NCBI GenBank assembly: GCA_963693365.1
Contig: CAVNZM010000008.1
Span: forward strand, 10,478,001 to 10,542,000
Direction: 5' to 3'
Origin: Amoebidium appalachense
Taxonomy: Eukaryota > Ichthyosporea
Length of the DNA: 64,000 bases
Position numbers and translations under genes: made by a program. Below are positions 1 to 31,467 of the stretch, in pieces. Position 1 is the first letter of the stretch. Every line of letters starts with the position of its first letter. The notes beneath the pieces were generated by a model. The model saw nothing but the letters and a program-made list of their open reading frames with translations. It made no database searches and was not told the origin of the DNA.

Positions 1-2354
1 GGCGGACCAGGAGCACATCCCAGAAGAGACCACAACCAACCACACAGAAGAGAATAACACACACGCTGACGAACATGAAAACGACGGAGAAGAGATCGAT
101 GATAATGCACCTGTTACTGTGTTTGTGAACCCAAATGCTTCCGACCTCATCAAGCATCCACTCGAGCACGGGTGGACCCTTTGGTTTGATTCCGTAAACA
201 AAAAACAGAACGCAGAAAACTGGGGTGAGAACCTCAAGCAAGTATACACCTTCAGATTTGTGGAGGACTTCTGGGGGTGAGTGGCCGCCATTATTATGGT
301 TGCTGGTGTTTGAAATGCGCGCTAAACATTATGCCTACTTATGGTTGACATTTCAAGCTTATTATATAACCCTCACTTCACTCCCTCCCTCAACCCTCCG
401 ATCTTTTTTCTTATTTTTTTTCGCTGGTGAGTTGCGTATGTATATGTTGTCTCCCTGCGCCCCCGCAGACGATGGGGAAGTAGTGTCGTTTGCATAGCTG
501 GCTTCCATACACATTCACCCTGTTTCCGTGTTACAAACTTCTATCCTGTGGTGCACCTGCACCTGTGTGCCTACACCTGCACTGTGTTGTGTGGCACTTG
601 TAGCTACTGACGAGTTAAAAGGCAGGATGTGAATGGGTTTTTTATTTTTCAAATAGTGTAGATTTTACTTGATCTGGAAGGAGTAAATCTTATGTGCTTG
701 ATACTCAAGAAGCTGGAGGGTGCCTTATCAGTAGGCCCTTTGCAATGAACCAGGTGGCTGTTGGGTGTTTAGCATATACAAGCACGTGACATGTGTATAG
801 GGCTTTGAGAAGTTGTGTGTGTGGTCAAGTGCTAATATACAAGAGCACATTCTCGTATTGTCTCCTCCATACATATATCCCCCCCCCCCCCCCCCCGGGC
901 TCCCCGCCGCCACCACCACCTTCACTGCTCAACACTCGTGTCTCTTCTCTTCCTCCCGTGCCCCCCCCCCCCCCCCCTCTCCCCTTTAGGTGTTGGTTGG
1001 TCTTGGCATGCGTATTCGTATCTACGAAAAGGACAAGAGATATAGCTTTGTACCTTCAGTTCTGTTTCTAAATGCCCTGGGACTACATACATCATTTGTA
1101 ACCACTGGGGATGGCTGCAACAGTGAATCCACTTGTACATCTTATCAACTGTGTACAGGATTAGAGCACTCTGCTTCCATGCTAGATCGTTGGTGCTTAC
1201 ACCTCCCAGTGGAAAAAAAAAAACGGTTCGGTTATCCTTGGCACACACCACGGTTTGGTTGGCAAACACCGCGTGCTTCGGGACGGGCACAAAAAGCAAT
1301 AATTCTTTCCACAGCATACATCATTTCTTTCTTGTACCTATGCACTCTAGCGCAATCACATGTTCCAACCCACTAACACCTCTACACGTCATATGCTGAG
1401 GTTTCAGTTACATCTCATTATGCTTTTCGGAAATTCACTACATGCACCAACACTACACCTGCACTTCAATAGGCATTGGAACACTATCACTCGCAGGTCT
1501 ATTTGTCGGTGGCATAAAACAACAATTACGCAGTGTTCTTCTTTGTAAACACCTGAATTAAGTGGACACACGAACAGGACGAGCAACACTGGTAATACTA
1601 ACCTTTATTAATGCTGATGGCGGAAAAGCACCCAATCATACAAGGTGTTTCCCTGTGGTATGGTCACACTTTGTCGCATTTTTCTTAAACTCTCTCGTGC
1701 CTTGTACTCACAAGCACATACACGTACACACACAGTCAGCAGTGTGTGTGTTTGTCTCCATACTGCTTGGCGCACCAAGCACCACACCAGACACCTTATT
1801 CATGCGCTCAAGCTCATCCCCCCCCCCCCCCCCCTCCCCCTCTTTCCCTCTCTCTTCGAGGATAAGCTTTGCTTATGACTCACACGGTCCTCCCTGAGGA
1901 TGGGCTCTGCTTATGACGCATACTGTGCACATGGCTGATGTTGCATACTTGAATGTTTGCCTTTGCATGTGTCCTGCACCATGCTTCTCGTCGTGTATGC
2001 GTACTTTGTACCGTGTTCCGCATTCAAAACCCCCCCCCCCCCCCCCCTCCCTCTTCGGTCACTTATTGGGTGTACTTAGCACTTGCACTCTTTAACACAT
2101 TCTAACCCTATTTCCTCCAGGGTGTACAACTCGATCATCAAGCCGTCGCAACTGCAGTTGGGGTCCAACTTCCACATGTTCAAGGAGGGGGTCAGGCCGG
2201 CATGGGAGGACCCAGCAAACACTAACGGTGGCAAGTGGCTGCTGCAGCTGCCCATGGTCAAGAAGGAAGACCTGGATGCCGCATGGCAGAATGTGGTGCG
2301 TGTTGGTGGGCTTTTGTTTGGTGTGTGTGTGGGGGGGGGGGGGAGGGGGGGCTT

Positions 2355-2398
<44 letters not shown>

Positions 2399-3468
2399 TC
2401 GGCATGTGGCGTGTGTGTATAAAGGTGTGTGTGGACAGAGGATGGAATGGGATGACGAGTGGCCTTTTGTGGTGTGGTGTTCCTTTTGTGGTAAGAGAAA
2501 TAAGTGTGTGTGGCGGGGTGGGGGGGGGGGGGGGGATGTTGCAATCAGTGAGTGTGAGAGGTCAAACCGAGTAGTTACAGGTTAGGGAGGAAGATTTCGG
2601 TGTCGTGTGGCTACTGCTTGTGTGGTTGGGAAAATTTGTGTGCTGTACGATGTGTGTATGTGTGTTGTGGGGGGCGGGGAGTGATCTTTGTGTGTGGTTT
2701 TTAAAAGATTTCCGTTGTGTGTGTGGGGTTTGGTTAGGGGGGGAGTTCGTGCTCGGGGAACGAGCGGGGGGGGGGGGGGGGGGCTAAGGGCTGTGTATCT
2801 GCTGGTGTGTGTCCCCGCTAATTTTTAGTCGAAGGATTTTGGATTTATTTCTGACAGATGCTTCAGCCCATTTGATCGTGGCTGGATGGTGCTTTTTTGT
2901 CCCTTCTTTTTCCTTTCCGCTTTCCGTGTAGTGTATTTGTGTGGTGGTGGGCCCCCCCCGGGGGGGGGGGGGGGTTTGCAATTAGGTGCTAAGAATTCTC
3001 GGCGCCACTTACCGTTGGAAGTTGTGCATTTCCAGGTGTGACGGGGATGTTATGTGGTTTATGCTTTCTTTCTTTCCCCCCCCCCCCCCCCCCTTTTTTT
3101 TTGGGGGGGGGGGGGGGGCACAACCCCCGGGGTTGATGAGCAGTAGGTGAGAGGGGGGGGGGGGCGGGTAGGGGTGGCACATGCATCCAACGAAACCCTT
3201 TTTTGATTGGTGTGGCACACAGGTGCTGGGGATGATTGGTGAGGCGTGGTCCGACCTGGACCCCAACGAGATCTGCGGTGCCGTGTGCAGTCCAAGGCGC
3301 ACCAACAACCGCATTGCCCTGTGGACACGCACAGGCTCGGACAAGGCTATGCAGGAGGCGATTGGGCGGCGCATGAAGCAGCTTTTGAATCTTACCCCCC
3401 AGCAAACAATCACTTACCAGCAACACAATGAGACGAGGGGGACATATGGGCAGGAATGGAGAGTGTGA
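1..3468 (+). CDS. eIF4E: Translation initiation factor eIF4E (5' end outside the window)
   Basis: Cytoplasmic mRNA cap-binding subunit of eIF4F. Exons: 1-276 (partial; first whole codon at position 2), 2121-2295 and 3223-3468, with donors GTGAGT and GTGCGT, acceptors CTCCAG and CACACAG, and frame kept at both junctions. The visible protein starts with an acidic, Asn/Thr-rich leader and continues with the full fold. Seen: HPLEHGWTLWF; the cap-stacking Trp equivalents in NAENW and in RPAWED, the latter followed by the cap-base Glu; the VEDFW motif, whose Trp contacts eIF4G/4E-BP in known family members; GGKWLL; ICGAV; and IALWT. The phosphate-contacting basic loop is SPRRTNNR. The C-terminus ends at TAG/TGA-type stop 3466-3468 after GQEWRV. 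The start codon and any upstream exon are not in the window. The family assignment is firm; which eIF4E class it belongs to is not determined. Confidence 0.95.
1885..2047 (+). repeat. Poly-C-tailed dispersed repeat, copy in eIF4E intron 1
   Basis: Starts near CCTGAGGATGGGCTCTGC and ends with TTTGTACCGTGTTCCGCATTC, then AAAA and a C run of about 16. The same start and end words recur in other copies at about 11980, 13154, 22692 (reverse), 28362 (reverse) and 59355. The middle of this copy is diverged. Confidence 0.7.
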
Positions 3469-3632
3469 GATTGTGATGGGATCGGTGATGGTATCGGCGA
3501 GATTTGGGCGGGATTGGGAGATTTGCGTTATTTGAGATGATGGCTCCGGCGCGTTCGGGTAATGTGGCGGGAGAAATCTGCTGTGTGCGGATTAATGCAA
3601 GGACCGTTTGCAAGAATGTGTCTGGCGCATTC

Positions 3633-3669
<37 letters not shown>

Positions 3670-5408
3670 CCCTTCCTTTTCGTCGTGTTTGTGTGAGACA
3701 CTATGCAACTAGCAAGATGAGTGGTTTTGAAAGCTCTGCTTTGTATGCTTGTGTGTTTTTCTTATCTACATGAAGATATGCATATATTTACTGTTGTCCT
3801 TAGTATAGCAGCTACGTTATTTGAAGCGATATTTGCAGGTAACTGAGAATCGGAATGCTGAGTGGGTTATACATTTTCAAAGGTTTCTTTTTTCAGTAGG
3901 CTAGGTGAAGGGCATGCAGAAGATTTCTTGACCTAAATTTTTCTATTTGGCCCCCATGTACAGAACATGCAAGTTGAAACATAGCTCACCCTACTTGCGA
4001 AACCACTGAATCAACTAAAACAGCATTACGTTTCTTACTAGTTCTCGTTTTGTTTTGGATTCTTTGTTTTACCCATCTCCTGTTTCCTTTTCCTTTTCTG
4101 TGTGGGTGTTTTGTATAATGATTTGCCCTTTTGACTGACTTCGAACATAGATGTGTAGTATAAAGGGGGGTAACGGGTTTATCTGTCTACATTTAGAGCA
4201 TATACAGTTGACACAAAAAACACCACCACCCACTTTCGTATGCGTCACCCTTGTGTGCATACACTTATACACACACGTATCAACACCCGATTTGTTTTAT
4301 GTGACAAGCTAACGAGGTATATTTTCGCGTGATTCGTCCTTCTCACAGAGAAACACCAATCGAATACAGGTACTAGCGCATGCACACCCAATCAAAAGAC
4401 CTGTTTAAATTCCCATTAAAATACACAACACAGTACTAAAACAGTATTCCAGTATCATATTGCATGGGGAGTAGGTGTTTGCCACGCAGGGAGTAGTGTA
4501 TGAATCCGTGGCCCGCATTGAATGTTGTGCGTTGGCTGGGTGGCATGAGCGGATCGGGTATCTGCGGCCCCCACCTCATTGACTTGCTGTCAATGAATCA
4601 TGGTGTTCTTTACCTCTTGTCGTTCATTTATCAACACCCCCCCCTCCCCCTCCGCCCGCCCGCCCACTGGACCACCCATGCATTCATGGCCACGGGATGG
4701 GAGATAGATGTGTCATGATGTTGCGTGTGTGGGTTTACTGAGGGGTTTTGTAGAGAATCCCCTCCTCAACCCCTCCCCCATACACACACACCCACCCTAA
4801 CACCATCATCATGATGATTTCCCCCTAAATATCCTGCAGTATTTACACACCCAAACAGACATCCGCCCCTCATCATGCCACGTGTAGCCAGGGGTCCGGC
4901 CCAGGGTTGTACGTGTGTGCAGTGAGCGTGCCTGCGCGCGCGTGCCACGTACGCGTGCCACTGGGTGGTGAGTGGCATGCACGTCACCGTGTGTGTGTGT
5001 GCCGGGGAGGGAGGGGGGGGGGGGGCTGTGTCACTCGCTTATGATCACTGATCATGACTGGGTGGATGAGCTGTGGGGCACTGGTAGTGTGGATCACGGT
5101 GATGGTGGTGGTACGTGTGGCTGGTTGGTTTGCAATTCGATTTGGTATCGGTTTCAAAGGATATTTTTCGGTGGGTGGGTTGGTGAAGAGGGGGAGGGGG
5201 GGGGGGGGGGGGAGGGGGCCAAGGGGAGGGAGGGAGTAGGGCCGGGGGGACATGCATATATGTATGGTGTAAAAACAAACATAGCTATATATCGCGTGAA
5301 TAGGTCAATGACATACCGTCGCATATTTCATTCTATTATCTTATAAAACTTGACCAGTAACCGGTCTGGTGACGTTCTGAAGGATCACTCGACGTACTAT
5401 GCTGGCGA

Positions 5409-5439
<31 letters not shown>

Positions 5440-5720
5440 AGCTCCCTCCCCCTAAACCCTAAAAGGTAATACAATTGCAGGTGCAGTTATGTATTGTTCT
5501 TTTTGCACTGGCTTGTGATGATACCCCCCACCTCTCTAACACACCCTCGTGCAGCCCGGGAACAACCGTGCATCAAATATTTGAAAATTAACGGAGAGTC
5601 ACAACCCAACCGGCGGACCTTAAAAAAAAAAAAAAAAAAGGAAGCATGTGCTACAATTTGACATCAACCGGTCAACCAAGCAGTCCCATAACTGTTTTGA
5701 AATGAGCACACCCACGCAAG
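3469..5720. other. Spacer between convergent genes, no gene seen
   Basis: Lies between the 3' ends of eIF4E and the methyltransferase. It holds a short (GT)n near 3637-3667, an AT-richer stretch (about 3770-4460), a G run near 5195-5212 and a C run at about 5410-5439. I found no exon with both splice sites and coding character. Confidence 0.5.
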
Positions 5721-8697
<2,977 letters not shown>

Positions 8698-9208
8698 TTA
8701 CAAGTTGCCACAGATTGCATGCGGAGTGTCCAAGCAAACACAGCTGGAACTCAAAATGACGGGAAATACCCAAAATCCCGAGGCAAATACCTAAAAACAC
8801 GAGGTGAATACACGTGTTTGTCACAGCTGTATGTTCTATTTTGTATATATGTTTTCACCGCTCACCGGCACACTCTCTCTCTGTGTGACGCTCTTGTCAC
8901 TTTTGCCCCAAACTTTATCAGATGTGGTGCAGGCTCAACCAATCAATAGGCACAGGTTCACAAAAATTCCAAAATTCCAAGACCACTCCTCGGAAGTGAC
9001 CATTATTCGAACATAGCATGCTTAGATTTTTTCGATTATATATATCGATCAACTATTGGATCCTTGTTAATCGAAACTGTTTTCATGATATATATGGGAT
9101 ATCCTCCAACATATCACATAGTCACACATGACTCAGTTCAGTTTTCTATCATAGGTTTTTGCTGCCGTCAAAGCTCTTCTAGGTAGATTGTGGAAGAATT
9201 GTGGAAAA
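8698..9208. promoter_or_regulatory. Divergent promoter region between methyltransferase and CHID1-like gene
   Basis: A 511-base spacer between two start codons pointing away from each other. It is AT-rich for this window, with TATATAT-like stretches near 9038 and 9090, and lacks the C/G runs and CA arrays typical of other spacers. It is probably a shared or back-to-back promoter. No individual element is assigned. Confidence 0.5.
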
Positions 9209-20267
<11,059 letters not shown>

Positions 20268-20517
20268 ATATCCTAATATGACCGGGTGCATAATATCTCC
20301 GTACTCGAGATACAATCCAAGCTAGATCTAAATTACATTGCTCGACGGTAATACTTGGGTGGTTAGAACGAGAATTTCGGGTAGGATTGCCGGCCCTCGC
20401 CATTGCTTGTCATCTTAAAGCATGTGTGCGGTTTTGTGTAAAGGGTGTAATTCTGTAGGCTTGCACATGGGTGCATTTTTGTGTTAAATAAGAGAGTGAG
20501 GGCCGGAGGGGAGCCGC

Positions 20518-20553
<36 letters not shown>

Positions 20554-20873
20554 AGGGGGGCTTTATGCAGATGCATTTATTTATTGGTGTTTTTTTTTGC
20601 TTATTTTGAACTCGAACTTCATTTCTAAGTAGAATACAACATGAGCGGTCCATTCATTCGCCAAACGAATGACACCAAAAATACACGACATTTTTGTGAA
20701 AATGCATAGCCAGTTTAAAAACCTTGAGCAATCATTCAACTATGAAAGGTGACCATTAAAAAAAAAAAAACCTAAAGGGCAGTGTGTTGCCCGTTGGGCA
20801 CAGTAAAAATACAAAGCAGAAGTGACCTAACCGGTTTAAAAAATGCGCATCACAACACATCATTCGTAGAAAA

Positions 20874-20904
<31 letters not shown>

Positions 20905-20930
20905 ACCTCCCCCCCCTGTGCAAAAAAAAG

Positions 20931-20968
<38 letters not shown>

Positions 20969-21187
20969 CACACACACACACACACATGCACACACATGCA
21001 CGCACGCACACACACAACCCACACCCTCGCCCCTACCTACCCACCCACACTTGGGAAAATGCCAGCCACAAAAACATACACACACAGGACCACAACCACG
21101 ACCTAACAAACATACCCGCCTTAATACCCCTATGACCACAACCATCCCCACCACACGTCACATACAACACCACTCTCAAACTACAAT
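20268..21187. other. Spacer between convergent 3' ends, no gene seen
   Basis: Lies between the stops of the CHID1-like and KIAA0930-like genes. It includes a G run at about 20521-20552, a C run at about 20876-20904 and (CA)n at about 20934-21018. No exon with supported splice sites was found. Several AT-rich patches after 20580 could carry poly-A signals, but none is distinctive. Confidence 0.5.
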
Positions 21188-26448
<5,261 letters not shown>

Positions 26449-28361
26449 CTTGTTAAGTTATCCGGCTTATTACGAGTTCGTTTGAGCATTCGTTGTTTGT
26501 ACTTCCCGTGTCTACAACACAAAACGTAAAGTTGTTGAAACTAGACAGCAAGCCATCGACCAGAAAAGATGCTGCTAAAACTACACCAGCCAAACGCAAC
26601 CACCAAACTCTCAGGGGTTCTGGTGCGGAAGCTATAAACCTTCGAACCAGTATCTTAGTTTTGACGCTTTAAAAAAAAAAACGCATGCAGCGGAAACGAG
26701 ATAGTGGTTTAGAAGTTGTGAGTTGCGAAGTCCAGAGATCCAAGCCGGGTGTGCTTGCTAAAAGGAAGGTTCGAAGCGTAAATATGAGACCCGTTATGGT
26801 CACTTCTTGACGATTATGTGTCCGGCTCTCTTTCTGCGTGCACCTCGTTCAAAACAGCACGCCCACTCACATAAGGCCCTCTTGTGTCCTCAAAGTATCA
26901 TAGGCATTAACGTCATCATCATCTATACATCTTAAAAATTCTACCACACTGTACAAGCTATTCGAATTTTCCTGTTCATGTTTCTGCACGTGAACAACGG
27001 ATAACACGATGGGGCGGAGGGGAAGGGGGGGGGGGGAAGGAGAGGAATGTGTCGTGGAGAACGAAGGTGAAGTACACGTGCTTTCGATCATAAGGGACAA
27101 CACGATGCACAGTGCAAACCACACAAAGAGCCGGGAATAGCACCGATAAGCAAGAAGGGCGAACGGGGGGCAGGGGGGGGGGGGGGGGGGGGGGGGTTAG
27201 AATAGCGTACGCATGCATGTGAGAGTACGAAACACTCATTTACAACGGACAACACTCCGGATTCTGCAGGGGGAAGGGGGGGGGGGGGGAGGGGGGGGGG
27301 GGGGGGGGGAGGTTGAATTTTTTTGTATGTAGCAAACAAGAATATATTTGGGTAGATACCAGCCACCACTCTTTATTTGGCCCCATTAAAGTCGCCCCTC
27401 ATCCAAGTTCGTGCAGACACCGACACTACTCCTTATTTAGGTATCGTAAGGAAAAAAAAGCATCTCTCATCATACTTGTGAGTGACCGACACCAGTATTC
27501 AGTTAGTTAGAAGTATAAACTTCACAACGTCTATCTCAACAACAAATCTGCTTAGATATAAAAAGACACCTCGTTATACCACTACGTAATAGATGAAACC
27601 ACCGTAAAAACCAACATCAACCCATTTCAAAACCTTTGCTTTCGTGTCTGTATGGCAACCTGGCGCCGCAAGATATTTGGAGACCACGGCTACTTCAGCC
27701 TGTGACTTGTGTAAATAAAAAGTCCAAGAAATACCCCTGAAGAAACCCCTCACAACTTAATCGGTAAGAATAAATCACCTGAGCAATTTGTGACATGCTG
27801 CAATGCACATCATTTTGTTTACACGTAGGCTGGCAAATGCCTTCAGACAGTGTCGTATCTTGCTCCTAGATGGGCGAGTACGTTGTGCAGCGCCGAGGCA
27901 GACCGGATTTTCAAAAAAAGGTAATCAAATGCACTATAAAAGAATTACAAAACCATACATACACCAAACGCTTGCACTTATGACAACCCTTCTTTTCAAA
28001 AGAGGTAGTGCTATATTTCTATACCACCACCAATTTGATCAATACCTCTACTTATATAGCCTACTGAGTTTGATACAAGCTGTTCAGCTTTACAGTGCAT
28101 TAGTAGCCAACCCAATGTGGTTGCTTAGCGGATCACTGAAAATCATTTTGTCGCTGTGTGATTGCCATCACAAGGCTTATAATCATAGTTAACTCCGAAG
28201 TTTTTCATGCACTGCGTTGTACTCGAGCAAGTTTGGTCCACACATGTGCACATGCAAGCAAGCAGGAAGGTTTTTCCCTCGACATCGGGCCTAGGTGAGG
28301 GTGGGTGGATGGGAAGTGGTGGTGGGGCGCGGTGGTGGTGGTCCGGGGGGGGGGGGGAGGG
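26449..28361. other. Spacer with repeat fragments, no gene seen
   Basis: Upstream of the KIAA0930-like start. The first 500 bases are AT-richer and probably contain its promoter. Near 27000-27130 and 27170-27260 there are diverged minus-strand fragments of the poly-C-tailed repeat (for example ATTCTAACCCC read on the minus strand at about 27196), each joined to a G run. I see no supported exon. Confidence 0.5.
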
Positions 28362-28545
28362 GGGGGGGGGGGGTTTGAATGCGTCAAAAAGTACGAAGTA
28401 CACAAGAACAAACGGATAACACGATGCAGAATGCAAGCCATACATAAAGAGTATGCATAATAAGCAGAGCCCATCCTCAGGGGGGGCCCACGTCATCCAC
28501 AGTACCCGAGTTTCGACCTATTCCCCTCGTTAACGAAACCCAACT
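28362..28545 (-). repeat. Poly-C-tailed dispersed repeat, near-identical to the copy at 59355
   Basis: Read on the minus strand it goes from TGAGTTGGGTTTCGTTAACG through CCTGAGGATGGGCTCTGCTT to GACGCATTCAAACCCC. In one frame 41 consecutive codons (MTWAPPEDG... FVLFDAF) are the same as in the plus-strand copy at 59426-59548, so the two copies are recent or conserved by conversion. Its 5' end is shorter than that of the 59-kb copy. Confidence 0.88.
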
Positions 28546-28990
28546 CAGGGGGAGAGGGGCGGAGGGAGGGGGGGGGCCAACCAACATACCACATTCAACA
28601 GATAGCTTCTTGAACACCTTTCTTCCCAGTGTGGCTGCAGGTACTTTTTGCATCCACGAGAGTGCACTTGCGCCGAGTTCTCCGCTGGTTAGGCTGTATT
28701 TTATTTGTACAACACATCAGTTTTGCACGGTCCCAAACGAAGACTCGTGTACGGGCTCGTCAACTTACGACCATCAGCTTGCATTTGGTCGTTTCGCTGA
28801 TCAACCAGTCCACTCGTTTGATGAAGAACTCACTCAGACCAGCCCTGTAGAAAATGGGGGGGTGAGAAGAAAGCACACGAAAAAGGGATGAAGGAAGAAA
28901 AACGTGAAACGACCAACGGGCGTTGGGGTTGTTACGGAGGGGGGTGGGAGGGAGGGGGGGGGGAGGGGGGAGGGGGGATGGAGGTAGGCG
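28546..28990. other. Unassigned stretch before the tandem repeat
   Basis: Contains open frames on both strands around 28610-28890 without recognisable protein character or clear splice sites, then G-rich sequence from 28937. No gene is called. Confidence 0.4.
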
Positions 28991-29532
28991 AGGGCACGCT
29001 ACAAGGGCCTTGGTACCGTACCCTTTGGCCGTTACACAAAGTGCTCGGCGCTGGGTGGTTTTCGCCGCCACAAAGGCCTTGGCAAATTTAACCACAGCAA
29101 CAAGAACTTGGTAAAGCAGAGGAGGAAGGGAGGGTGAAAGGGGGGAAAGGAGAGGGGGAGGGGAAGGAGGAGGAGGGGAGCGGAGAGGGGGGAGGGGGGG
29201 GGGGGGGGGGAGGGCAACGCTACAAAAGCCTTGGTACCCTGCCCGTTGGCCGCTAAGCCAGGTGTTTGGTGCTGTGGGGGTTTCGCCGCCACAAAGGCCT
29301 TGGCAAGATTTACCACAGCACCAAAAGCTCGGCAATACGGAGGGAAAAAAGAGGTCGGGGGAAGAGGGGAGGGGGGGGAAGGTGAGGGCACCGCTACAAG
29401 AGCCTTGGTACCCTACCGATTGGCCGTTACACAAAGTGCTCGGGCTGGGTGGTTTTCGCCGCCACAAAGGCCTTGGCAAAATGTACCACAGCACCAAGAA
29501 CTTGATAACGCAGAGAGCCAAAAGGAGGCCCC

Positions 29533-29571
<39 letters not shown>

Positions 29572-30106
29572 ACCGCTGCAAGAGCCTTGGTACCCTACCC
29601 GTTGGTCGCCAAGCCAAGTGCTCGGTATTGCCGGGTTTTTGCCGCCCCAAAAGCCTTGGCAAAAACATACCACAGCACCAAATACTTGGTAATGCGGAGG
29701 AAGAAAGACGGGAGAAGGTGGGGAAGGGAGGATTAGGGGGGGGGGGGGGGGGGGGAGGGGAGAGGGGAGAGAAGGGGAAGGTGAGAGGGCACCGCTACAA
29801 GAGCCTTTGTACCCTACCCATCAGCAGCTACACAAATTGCTTGGTGCTATGTGGTCTTCGCCGCCACAAAGGCCTTGGCAAAACTGACCACAATGCCAAG
29901 AACTTGGTATCGCGGAAGAGCTACAAGGAGGCCCCGGAGGCTGGAGGGGGGGAGGAGGGAGAGGAGAGGGCGAGGGCACCGCTACAAGAGCCTTGGTACC
30001 CTGCCTAGTGACCGCTAAGCCATGTTTTTGGTGCTGCGGGGTTCTCGCCGCCACAAAGGCCTTGGCAAAAAATATACCGCAAACCCCAAGAACTGGGTAA
30101 GGCAGA
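28991..30106 (+). repeat. Tandem array: three copies of an A-B dimer of a ~131-base unit
   Basis: Six units begin at about 28991, 29211, 29386, 29569, 29787 and 29974. Each core is about 131 bases with the shared words GCTACAAGAGCCTTGGTACC, CGCCGCCACAAAGGCCTTGG and CCACAGCACCAAGAACTTGG, separated by variable G-rich spacers. Units 1, 3 and 5 carry ACACAAAGTGCTCGG in the middle; units 2, 4 and 6 carry AAGCCA-type sequence there. The array therefore grew as a dimer of about 360-405 bases. No open frame is conserved across units, so it is not evidently coding. Confidence 0.85.
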
Positions 30107-30760
30107 AAAAAGGAAGAAGCCAAGCAGAACAGCCAGTGCACAGGCGTCTTACAAACGTACTAAGCAAGACCTATTCACACAATGCCTCTTTTCACCCTCA
30201 CCCACCTTTTTTCTCGACGTTGATGGCAAGCCGACGTAGGCGTTCAAAAACATCGCAATGCTTCACTTAAAGTTTGAGGACTCGATCTTCCGTGACGACC
30301 CAACTCCGGGTTCCATGCCTCCATGCCACAGCGTCGGACACTTGCATCTGCGTTTATGCGTGTGGTAAAAATAGACCAACCACGAAGCCTGTACTGACGA
30401 AGGTCATGATTTAGATAGCTTATGTCGAGGTTGTATATACGTAATTTGATTTAAGTATCTGTCATGTTTGCAAGCTCTTGAGATTTAACGCCAAAATTGT
30501 TGCTCCCAGGAAGAGGCGAGAGCCGAAACATTGGTCAGGCTACGTGGAGGTTTATGATGTGTATGTACACGCGTCATAGTTCTGGTCGCCATCATGCTGG
30601 TCGATGCGTGATCTGTTTTCATAGGCGGCGTGGCTGACTTTTAGAGGTTCTTGGCCTATGACAACGGAGAAGAAAAAGCAGCAGACGGAGAAGAAAAAGC
30701 AACAGATCTAGAACAGCCTGACCTTTGAGGTCTCAGTGAAGTTTCGAGTTACAGTAGCAC
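30107..30760. other. Left flank of the transposon, no gene seen
   Basis: Ordinary unique-looking sequence without C/G runs, between the tandem array and the left inverted repeat. It ends in GCAC, which is also the first four bases after the right end of the element (41729-41732). Confidence 0.5.
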
Positions 30761-31094
30761 AGTAGATAGACATGGGGCAATGCGCCCCACTTTTATCGGG
30801 TGAGCCTGGGCCCGGGCTGGGATCGTCCGATCGACCCATGACACCCGACCCGACCCGACCCGACCGGGCAAGCACGTCACCGACCCGAACCTGGAAGGTG
30901 CAATCTGAAAAAGACCCATCCATCTGGCCCGACTCGAACCGAACTGACCCGATCATCGGATCGTCGACCCGAATGTTCATTACCCCGGCCCTGTAGGCAA
31001 GCGCGTTTTTTTTTTGCCACCCCAACCTGGATGCGCGTCATAGGGTGACCCCCCAACCACAAGTCAAAAAAAAAAAAAAAAAAAAAAAAAATAA

Positions 31095-31157
<63 letters not shown>

Positions 31158-31229
31158 AATACAATTCCGGGACCCCAATGGCATAGTAAAACAGACACGA
31201 GGCCCGAAAGTCAAAATCATGTCTGCCCC
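30761..31229 (+). repeat. Left terminal inverted repeat
   Basis: Matches the inverse of 41434-41728. Nearly identical for the outer 150 bases (AGTAGATAGACATGGGGCAA, TGAGCCTGGGCCCGGGCTGG, four-to-five CCCGA repeats, GCAAGCACGTCACCGACCCG), then patchier, then similar again from CATAGTAAAACAGACACGA to ATGTCTGCCCC. This side is longer because of an A run and an (AATA)n expansion at 31066-31157. Confidence 0.92.
31066..31157. repeat. Poly-A and (AATA)n array inside the left inverted repeat
   Basis: A run of about 25 A followed by about 16 AATA units. The right inverted repeat has only a short A/T run at the matching place, so this is an expansion after insertion or specific to this end. Confidence 0.95.
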
Positions 31230-31467
31230 GGAGAATCACGACGATAACACCCAACATGTTAACGTTGGTGATCAAGAAGAAATCAACATGCATGACGACT
31301 CAGATGTTGGTGATGAGTACGACTATGATCATGATGAGTGGGCCCTCTATGATGCTATGCGTGAGGAAGCACTTGAAAATGCTGTTGATCAGCTGGTGGA
31401 GGATTATGAAATGGGAGCGGAAGAGATCTGTTACAAATCGGAATACCAATCAGTATTTGCCATCTGA
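31219..31467 (+). CDS. Small acidic protein starting in the left inverted repeat
   Basis: 82 residues from ATG 31219; the first four codons (MSAP) belong to the inverted repeat. The protein is strongly acidic (clusters such as DDSDVGDEYDYDHDE), with no recognisable domain. Its stop overlaps the next start as TGATG (31465-31469). The codon-level quality continues in the next frame, so the two may be one gene with a frame break, or two frames joined by stop-restart translation. Function unknown; an acidic regulator or DNA mimic is possible but unsupported. Confidence 0.55.
   Translation: MSAPENHDDNTQHVNVGDQEEINMHDDSDVGDEYDYDHDEWALYDAMREEALENAVDQLVEDYEMGAEEICYKSEYQSVFAI

Noticed and set aside
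28610-28891. Overlapping plus-strand frames of 73 and 93 codons
   Set aside because: Two frames of equal quality overlap, no splice sites in phase, no recognisable motif.
28760-29668. 302-codon minus-strand frame through the A-B tandem repeat
   Set aside because: The frame is not kept between repeat units and the sequence is Pro runs plus repeat translations.
30840-30885. Telomere repeat
   Set aside because: CCCGA units are few, internal to an inverted repeat at both ends, and do not match known telomere repeats.
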